Assembly: GCA_947173945.1 (NCBI GenBank)
Contig: CAMWGV010000016.1
Span: forward strand, 1-46,150
Length of the DNA: 46,150 nucleotides
Origin: an uncultured Lachnospiraceae bacterium
Lineage (GTDB): Bacteria; Bacillota; Clostridia; Lachnospirales; Lachnospiraceae
Direction: 5' to 3'
The notes beneath the pieces were generated by a model. That model searched no databases, was not told where the DNA came from, and was given only the letters and a program-made list of their open reading frames with translations. Below, one piece after another: positions 40,775-46,150 of this stretch (its first letter is position 1; each line of letters begins with the position of its first letter). Both the position numbers and the translations under genes were made by a program.

Positions 40775-41269
40775 ATGATAAAAACTATAATAAGAAAATA
40801 TAATGAACAGGATCTCTCTTCCATGATTTCCATTTGGAATGAAGTCGTTGAAGAAGGTATTGCATTTCCACAGGAAGCTTGTCTGACCGAAAGCTCTGGG
40901 AAGGATTTTTTTGCCAGCCAGAGCTATTGTGGTGTTGCAGAAGAAAAAGACACCGGCAAAATTGTCGGACTGTACATATTACATCCCAACAATGTGGGGC
41001 GATGCGGCCATATATGTAATGCCAGCTATGCGGTGTCATCCCATGCAAGAGGCTTACACATTGGTGAGCAGCTTGTGCTTGACTGCATGAAACAGGCAAA
41101 TCATATTGGTTTTAAGCTGTTACAGTTTAATGCCGTTGTTGCAACCAATGTACATGCCAGGCATTTGTATGAACGTATTGGCTTTCAGCAGCTTGGCACA
41201 ATCCCAAACGGCTTCCGCCTGAAGGATGGCAGCTATGAAGATATTTGTCCTTACTATATTGAACTATAA
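40775..41269 (+). CDS. GNAT-family N-acetyltransferase (phosphinothricin-acetyltransferase-like)
   Basis: 164 aa. GNAT fold: N-terminal strand KTIIRKYNEQDLSSMISIWN, the acetyl-CoA loop SSHARGLHIGEQLV (R-G-x-x-I-G), and motif B NVHARHLYERIGFQQLGT. The C-terminal LKDGSYEDICPYYIEL matches small N-acetyltransferases that act on amines. I start at the ATG at 40775, with CGGAG upstream; the open frame to 40679 passes through repeat copy C and is not likely translated. A terminator for the convergent gene lies just beyond the stop. Substrate unknown. Confidence 0.85.
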   Translation: MIKTIIRKYNEQDLSSMISIWNEVVEEGIAFPQEACLTESSGKDFFASQSYCGVAEEKDTGKIVGLYILHPNNVGRCGHICNASYAVSSHARGLHIGEQLVLDCMKQANHIGFKLLQFNAVVATNVHARHLYERIGFQQLGTIPNGFRLKDGSYEDICPYYIEL

Positions 41270-41315
41270 TTATATGATAACTGACAGCTACAGATAACGA
41301 ATTATTAAATCAAAA

Positions 41316-41352
41316 CTTCAGGGGTATGTTATATTCTAACATACCCCTGAAG
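41316..41352 (-). terminator. Terminator overlapping the end of the DUF3881 gene
   Basis: CTTCAGGGGTATGTTA and TAACATACCCCTGAAG make a 16-bp perfect stem with a 5-nt loop. One arm is formed by the last codons of the DUF3881 gene (stop at 41329). On the minus strand TTTTGATTT follows. Confidence 0.75.
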
Positions 41353-42204
41353 CCATACTTCTCCTCTAAATCGTCTACCCTCTTTCGGTTCTCCCTGAAG
41401 GTCAATTTCATTTATACCAATACTGATTATAATATCATTTGCCTCTACAAGCAGATTGTAAACCTTCTCATCCGTAAATTCATTTGTAAGCTTTTCCACC
41501 TTAAGTATATTCCCTAATATCATATAGTGGTCACACTCAACACCGCATGGCATAAAGCTCGTATCTACAATCGAAAGAATATCCTCCCTGTGGATTCTTC
41601 CGCTTACAGAAGTATAAATATCCATTTCCTCAAGCGTAAGATTTTCTATCGCATCAGTGTCTCCATTTCTGGCTGCTGCCAAAAGCTTGTTTCGCAAATC
41701 TCTTTGCTGTGCATCCACCCATTTTTGGTTTTTATCTCTTTGAACACCCAATAATACAGTGGCTCCAATAGAAAGTCCGGACAGCTTAACATTTTTTAAA
41801 TGTCTATTTGAATAATTAAGCCATTTCGACTTTGCATAATCAGCAATATTAAGCAAATAAAATATAAGCGTCATTCCAAGTCTGTAATCATCACATACCC
41901 CGGCATAGGATTCCTTATCCGTCTGCTTTTCTATGGAAATACCTTCATATTCGGAAAATACCTCTCCCTTAAGATATGGATAATAGTGCTCAATAGAAAG
42001 TGCACCATTTATATCATATTCACCTATAAGTGCCAACCCAATCCCTGGTCCAAAATCCTTTTCAATCTGAATAAGAGACGTATCAATACTTATAGTAGTG
42101 ATAATCTTACGATTAGGACTTCTTAAGGTGCTATAATATATCTTTTCAAGCTGTTTTCTTGATTTGTACTGGCTAAAACCAACCGCTCTAAGATAAGAAT
42201 GCAT
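41329..42204 (-). CDS. DUF3881 family protein
   Basis: 291 aa. Starts with MHSYLRAVGFS, the mark of the Lachnospiraceae DUF3881 family, which has no known function. No membrane helix or signal peptide is visible; the second half holds a helical charged region (VDAQQRDLRNKLLAAARNGD) and a C-terminal beta-rich part (GEVWLQGYVRI). GGAGACG lies before the ATG. It lies 65 bp downstream of serS on the same strand and could be the last gene of the parA-parB-DUF4446-serS run. Confidence 0.85.
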   Translation of the reverse strand: MHSYLRAVGFSQYKSRKQLEKIYYSTLRSPNRKIITTISIDTSLIQIEKDFGPGIGLALIGEYDINGALSIEHYYPYLKGEVFSEYEGISIEKQTDKESYAGVCDDYRLGMTLIFYLLNIADYAKSKWLNYSNRHLKNVKLSGLSIGATVLLGVQRDKNQKWVDAQQRDLRNKLLAAARNGDTDAIENLTLEEMDIYTSVSGRIHREDILSIVDTSFMPCGVECDHYMILGNILKVEKLTNEFTDEKVYNLLVEANDIIISIGINEIDLQGEPKEGRRFRGEVWLQGYVRI

Positions 42205-42269
42205 TTGCGTCTCCTTTCCTAAAAATGTAATTTAAAACCAAATAATTATACTTTAAACTTTTGTAGCAT

Positions 42270-43556
42270 TTATTCCTTTGGGCTTATAACAGATTTTCCA
42301 CCCATATAAGGTCTTAACACCTCAGGAATATTAATACTTCCATCTTCATTTAAGTTATTTTCAAAAAATGAAATAAGCATACGTGGAGGTGCAACAACTG
42401 TATTGTTTAACGTATGGGCAAAATATTTTCCATCTTTCCCTTTCACCCTTATCTTAAGTCTTCTCGCCTGTGCATCTCCAAGATTGGAACAACTTCCCAC
42501 CTCAAAATATTTCTTCTGGCGAGGTGACCATGCTTCAACATCATATGACTTTACCTTGAGGTCAGCCAAATCACCGGAACAACACTCTATCGTTCTTACC
42601 GGAATATCCATTGACCGAAACAGATCAACTGTATTTCTCCAAAGCTTATGGAAATAATCCATACTGTCCTCCGGCTTGCACACAACTATCATTTCCTGTT
42701 TTTCAAACTGATGAATTCTGTAAAGACCTCTCTCCTCAATTCCATGTGCACCCTTCTCTTTTCTGAAGCAAGGGGAATAGCTTGTAAGTGTATGTGGCAA
42801 TGTCTCCTCATCAATCATAGTGTCAATATATTTTCCGATCATGGAATGTTCACTTGTACCTATAAGGTAAAGATCCTCGCCCTCAATTTTATACATCATG
42901 GCATCCATTTCCGCAAAACTCATAACTCCTGTAACGACATCGCTTCGAATCATAAATGGAGGAACACAGTAAGTAAAGCCTCTGTCAATCATAAAATCTC
43001 TGGCATATGAAATAATAGCGGAGTGAAGTCTTGCCACATCTCCCATGAGATAATAAAATCCATTTCCTGCGACCTTACGTGCACTATCTAAATCTACACC
43101 ATTCAACCGTTCCATAATTTCTGTATGATATGGGATTTCAAAATCAGGAACAACCGGCTCTCCAAATCTTTCAAGCTCAACATTTTCTGAGTCATCCTTT
43201 CCTATAGGAACGGATTCATCTATAATATTTGGAATAACCATCATAATCTTTTTAAGCTTTTCTTTAACTTCAGGCTCCTGTTTCTCAAGCTCAGCAAGTC
43301 GACTTGCATTCTTAGTAACCTCTTTCTTAACTTCCTCAGCCTCATCCTTCTTTCCCTGAGCCATAAGTGCACCTATCTGCTTTGCAATAACATTTTTCTT
43401 TGCCCTAAGGTCATCAGCCTCCTGCTGAATTTCTCTTGCCTGCTTATCAAGCTCTATGGCCTCATCAACAAGTGGAAGCTTATCATCCTGAAACTTCTTC
43501 TTTATATTTTCCTTAACAATATCAGGATTTTCCCTGACAAATTTCATATCCAGCAT
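42270..43556 (-). CDS. serS: Serine--tRNA ligase
   Basis: 428 aa. Class II synthetase that charges tRNA-Ser (and tRNA-Sec). The N-terminal coiled-coil arm for tRNA binding is at residues 25-110. Motif 2 appears as SPCFRKEKGAHGIEERGLYR (with the TSEHS serine-binding segment before it at about 234) and motif 3 as NTVVAPPRMLISFFEN. Both ends are complete. GGAGG lies 8-9 nt before the ATG. No T-box leader is visible in the 5-bp gap to the upstream gene, so serS must be read from a distal promoter in the parAB unit. Confidence 0.95.
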   Translation of the reverse strand: MLDMKFVRENPDIVKENIKKKFQDDKLPLVDEAIELDKQAREIQQEADDLRAKKNVIAKQIGALMAQGKKDEAEEVKKEVTKNASRLAELEKQEPEVKEKLKKIMMVIPNIIDESVPIGKDDSENVELERFGEPVVPDFEIPYHTEIMERLNGVDLDSARKVAGNGFYYLMGDVARLHSAIISYARDFMIDRGFTYCVPPFMIRSDVVTGVMSFAEMDAMMYKIEGEDLYLIGTSEHSMIGKYIDTMIDEETLPHTLTSYSPCFRKEKGAHGIEERGLYRIHQFEKQEMIVVCKPEDSMDYFHKLWRNTVDLFRSMDIPVRTIECCSGDLADLKVKSYDVEAWSPRQKKYFEVGSCSNLGDAQARRLKIRVKGKDGKYFAHTLNNTVVAPPRMLISFFENNLNEDGSINIPEVLRPYMGGKSVISPKE

Positions 43557-43561
43557 TTTAA

Positions 43562-44128
43562 TTAATCCTCCTTTATATCGAAGCCAAACTCATCCTCTCC
43601 ATCAGCCTCGCTGGTCAAATCTTCAATTTCCTCATCTACGGTTTTTGCTTTTTCAAGAGCTTCCTTTTCCTCATCAGATAAAGGAATGTAAGATTCGCCT
43701 TTAATAATTTCCTTCGCATATGTAAAACAACCCTCACGGGAATGCATGGCATTAAATATTATACCCGTATTTTCATCATCTAACAAAGCCATAACAAAGC
43801 TCAATTTTCCTGCCATCTCATTAAATGCATCATATTTAATAAGACTAACCTTGCTAATACATGAACCAATACGTTTCTTAATCTCTTTATGTTCTTTCGT
43901 GATTCGCTTTGCGTTAGCTTTGACTTGATCCATTTCCTTAAACCGAACGCGTATTATTTTTTCCAGATCAGCGCCCTTTTTGCCACTCATAAGAACTTTG
44001 TACTTTCTTGTTATAATGTTCATTTTATAAATAACAAATATAACAAGACAAATAAGCATAAATACTAACAACGTTAAAACAGTAATAACTGCCTTCGCTT
44101 CAATACCAAAAACAGTATAACCTGTCAT
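43562..44128 (-). CDS. DUF4446 family membrane protein
   Basis: 188 aa. One N-terminal transmembrane helix (about 15-35), then a soluble region with helices and NAMHSREGCFTYAKEI, the conserved part of DUF4446. Position between parB and serS is the usual place for this family in Clostridia. Function unknown; a link with chromosome segregation or the envelope is only suggested by synteny. GGAGGG precedes the ATG. The acidic C-terminus ends in FGFDIKED. Confidence 0.85.
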   Translation of the reverse strand: MTGYTVFGIEAKAVITVLTLLVFMLICLVIFVIYKMNIITRKYKVLMSGKKGADLEKIIRVRFKEMDQVKANAKRITKEHKEIKKRIGSCISKVSLIKYDAFNEMAGKLSFVMALLDDENTGIIFNAMHSREGCFTYAKEIIKGESYIPLSDEEKEALEKAKTVDEEIEDLTSEADGEDEFGFDIKED

Positions 44129-44148
44129 TTGGGTTCCCTCCTACTATT

Positions 44149-45063
44149 CTATTCACTAGCACTGTACAGCATTTGAACTATTCTGTCCAAATCCTCCTGT
44201 GAATAGTACTCTATTTCAATTTTTCCTTTATTTTTATTTTTTGATTTTATAGTTGCCTTAGTTCCAAGAATACCCTTTAGCTTTTCCTCAATATCCTTAT
44301 ATAAAAAGTCCAGATTTTCCTCTGTTACAGCTACATCACCTGCTTTTTTAAGCTTACCTGACAAAAGCTTTTTAACATAAGCTTCCGTATCTCTTACACT
44401 AAGCTTCTTATCAAAAATCATCATGGCAGTATCATATTGCAGTTCTTCATCCTCTATGGAAATAAGAGCACGGACATGTCCTGTAGTAAGCATGTCATCC
44501 ACAAGCATTTGCTGAACCTTATCTGTAAGCTTCAACAAACGAAGTGCATTTGTAATTGTGGTTCTGCTTTTGGAAACCCGTTCCGCAACCTCATCCTGCT
44601 TTAGGTTAAACTCCTTAATCAGTCGTTCATATGCCATTGCCTCCTCTATAGGATTAAGGTCTTCTCTTTGAATATTCTCTATAAGAGCAATTTCTACAAT
44701 TTCTTGATCTGTATAATCCTTTATAACAACCGGAACTTCCTTAAGCCCTGCCATTCTGGCAGCTCTCCATCTACGTTCACCGGCAATAAGCTCATAATAA
44801 CCTTTGCGCTTGGTAACCACAAGCGGTTCAATAACACCAAACTGTTTAATAGAATCTGCAAGTTCCTCCAAAGCATCCTCATCAAACTTTTTACGAGGCT
44901 GCGACTTATTCGGCTCTATTCTATTGATATTTAAAGTCTGCTCAACCTTTTTAATTACTTCTTTAACCCCTATGTTTGGCTTTTCAGCCGTCTGAGCAGG
45001 CTTCACCTCATCTGTTGGTATAAGATTGTCAAGACCCCTACCTAACCCTCTCTTCGTAGCCAT
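44149..45063 (-). CDS. parB: Chromosome partitioning protein ParB (Spo0J)
   Basis: 304 aa. CTP-dependent clamp that binds parS. The N-terminal NTPase/parS-loading part is clear (INRIEPNKSQPRKKFDEDAL, then GERRWRAARMAGLKEVPVVI and the IENIQREDLNPIEEA motif). The helix-turn-helix for parS (KLTDKVQQMLVDDMLTTGHV) follows, and the C-terminus is the dimerisation domain. GGAGG lies before the ATG. It is 55 bp from parA and its target parS is at 46118-46133. Confidence 0.95.
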   Translation of the reverse strand: MATKRGLGRGLDNLIPTDEVKPAQTAEKPNIGVKEVIKKVEQTLNINRIEPNKSQPRKKFDEDALEELADSIKQFGVIEPLVVTKRKGYYELIAGERRWRAARMAGLKEVPVVIKDYTDQEIVEIALIENIQREDLNPIEEAMAYERLIKEFNLKQDEVAERVSKSRTTITNALRLLKLTDKVQQMLVDDMLTTGHVRALISIEDEELQYDTAMMIFDKKLSVRDTEAYVKKLLSGKLKKAGDVAVTEENLDFLYKDIEEKLKGILGTKATIKSKNKNKGKIEIEYYSQEDLDRIVQMLYSASE

Positions 45064-45118
45064 ACATTTCCTCCTTTGAATGTGGCAATTAATTCCTTAT
45101 TATAATCAGGAAATATTT

Positions 45119-45907
45119 TTACAAATTTGCGTAAAGCTTGTTTTTTATAACTTCATCTGCTAAATCTCTATACCCCTGTGCTCCTGCGGAACGACTGTCA
45201 TACAAATTAATCGGAAGTCCAAAGCTCGGTGCCTCTGCAAGCCGTACATTTCTTGGGATAATAGTCTTGTAAATGAACTGGTCAAGATTGTTTTTTACAT
45301 TCTCTACTACCTCAAGCGAAAGATTCGTCCTGGCATCATACATTGTAAATACAACACCTTCTATCTCCAATGCCTTGTTTAACTTCTTCTTAATCAAGTC
45401 AATCGTATAAATAAGCTGTGACAATCCATCCAAAGCAAAAAATTCACATTGTATAGGAACAAGAACCGTATCAGCCGCCGTCATTGAATTTACCGTTAAT
45501 ATTCCAAGTGCCGGAGGACAATCTACAATTATAAAATCGTATTTATCCTTTATGCTGTCAAGAATATTTTTTAATATGTATTGCCTACTATCAGACTCAA
45601 TAAAATCAACTTCAGCACCAGCAAGATTTCTTCCTGCCGGAATCAGGCTAAGATTCAATTTGTGGGAACCCAAAGGGTGCACTATCATACATTCTCCAAT
45701 ATTGCATTCTCCACACATTGCCTCATATATAGTAAGAGGAAGTTCATTTTTGTCAACGCCCAAACCGCTGGTCAGGTTCCCCTGTGGATCCATGTCAACA
45801 GCTAAAACTTTCTTACCTTTTTCTGCAAGGCATGCTGCCAGATTAATTGAAGTTGTTGTCTTTCCTACGCCGCCTTTTTGATTGGCAACAGCTATAATTC
45901 TTCCCAT
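45119..45907 (-). CDS. parA: Chromosome partitioning ATPase ParA (Soj)
   Basis: 262 aa. Deviant Walker A motif NQKGGVGKTTTS near the N-terminus, then VDMDPQGNLTSGLG and the second motif FIIVDCPPALG, all conserved in Soj-type ParA. It binds DNA when ATP-bound and, with ParB, moves or regulates origins; in Bacillus it also controls DnaA. I start at the ATG at 45907 preceded by GGAGG with the normal 8-9 nt spacing; an open frame reaches 45943. The parS site lies 211 bp upstream. Confidence 0.95.
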   Translation of the reverse strand: MGRIIAVANQKGGVGKTTTSINLAACLAEKGKKVLAVDMDPQGNLTSGLGVDKNELPLTIYEAMCGECNIGECMIVHPLGSHKLNLSLIPAGRNLAGAEVDFIESDSRQYILKNILDSIKDKYDFIIVDCPPALGILTVNSMTAADTVLVPIQCEFFALDGLSQLIYTIDLIKKKLNKALEIEGVVFTMYDARTNLSLEVVENVKNNLDQFIYKTIIPRNVRLAEAPSFGLPINLYDSRSAGAQGYRDLADEVIKNKLYANL

Positions 45908-46117
45908 CAATGTGCCTCCAAACATTTTCCCATATTTCAACATTATATCACTTACTTAGAGCTTTCGCCATATCTAAATATAGCCATAAATCTAATACTA
46001 CCACAATATATAGATTTTCATATTGAAACGGAGAAATTTATTATCATTTTAAAATAAAGTGCCTGATTAAGATTCCTTTATTATACTGTTTTTTCATCTT
46101 GATGAAGAACTATTACA

Positions 46118-46133
46118 TGTTTCACGTGAAACA
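46118..46133. promoter_or_regulatory. parS: parS centromere-like site
   Basis: TGTTTCACGTGAAACA, a perfect palindrome and exact match to the parS consensus bound by ParB. It lies 211 bp upstream of parA. The 240 bp around it hold no supported gene and no convincing DnaA box. Confidence 0.96.
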
Positions 46134-46150
46134 ACTGTATATTATAATCC

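Noticed and set aside
43556-43562. T-box leader for serS
   Set aside because: Only 5 bp separate serS and the DUF4446 gene and no specifier or T-box sequence is visible.
45944-46117. DnaA boxes or an origin near parS
   Set aside because: No TTATCCACA-like cluster was found; the origin is probably outside the window.

Overview
The window looks like a near-origin chromosomal segment from an AT-rich, endospore-forming Firmicute, most likely a member of the Lachnospiraceae. The sequence supports this with spore genes (pdaA-like deacetylase, spoIIR, a gerA germinant-receptor pair, a SipL-like DUF3794/LysM protein), families common in that group (TSCPD protein, DUF1934, DUF3881, DUF4446), a large Gram-positive type SRP RNA, and a perfect 16-bp parS site beside parA and parB at the right edge. 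Genus cannot be settled from the sequence alone.

Layout. 1-1.9 kb is an eroded edge: a BspA-type leucine-rich-repeat pseudogene, an Rpn-family nuclease and a 101-bp snapback palindrome. 1.9-5.4 kb holds a pdaA-like deacetylase with a membrane partner, then divergently a TSCPD protein and murG. 5.4-10 kb (minus) is a tight five-gene unit: ABC ATPase, ABC permease, membrane-anchored HExxH protein, response regulator and histidine kinase, preceded by 11-bp direct repeats that look like the regulator's own operator. 10.2-15.2 kb has an HD hydrolase, SRP RNA, tadA, an acetyltransferase, two unknown proteins and a small soluble chemoreceptor-like protein. 15.3-22.1 kb (plus) is housekeeping and lipid/carbohydrate metabolism: tatD, rsmA, an aminotransferase, malQ, plsC, a lysine-rich protein and a CPBP protease.

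22.1-26.2 kb (minus) contains a methyltransferase, DUF1934, murI, ddl and spoIIR. 26.4-29.7 kb (plus) encodes gerAA followed by an unusual GerAB protein that continues into a lipobox and a GerAC first-domain-like tail. 29.7-36.4 kb carries an unknown secreted/structural-looking protein, ispE, a GntR/FCD regulator, the SipL-like protein, a PrcB-like lipoprotein, a YwmB-like protein and rsmG. 36.4-39.3 kb has a DEDDh exonuclease, a membrane protein with a very long acidic repeat tail and tRNA-Arg(CCT). 39.5-46.1 kb has a divergent alanine racemase, an acetyltransferase, DUF3881, serS, DUF4446, parB, parA and parS.

Shared themes. Peptidoglycan precursor genes recur (murG, murI, ddl, alr), as do spore genes (pdaA, spoIIR, gerA, sipL). 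Three copies of a two-hairpin repeat occur; base-pair-preserving changes between copies argue that folding is conserved, and two copies abut genes so that they create false N-terminal extensions. Several genes (TSCPD, rsmG, gntR) have structured leaders. The most interesting candidates are the ABC/HExxH/two-component operon, the GerAB-GerAC fusion and the folding repeat.
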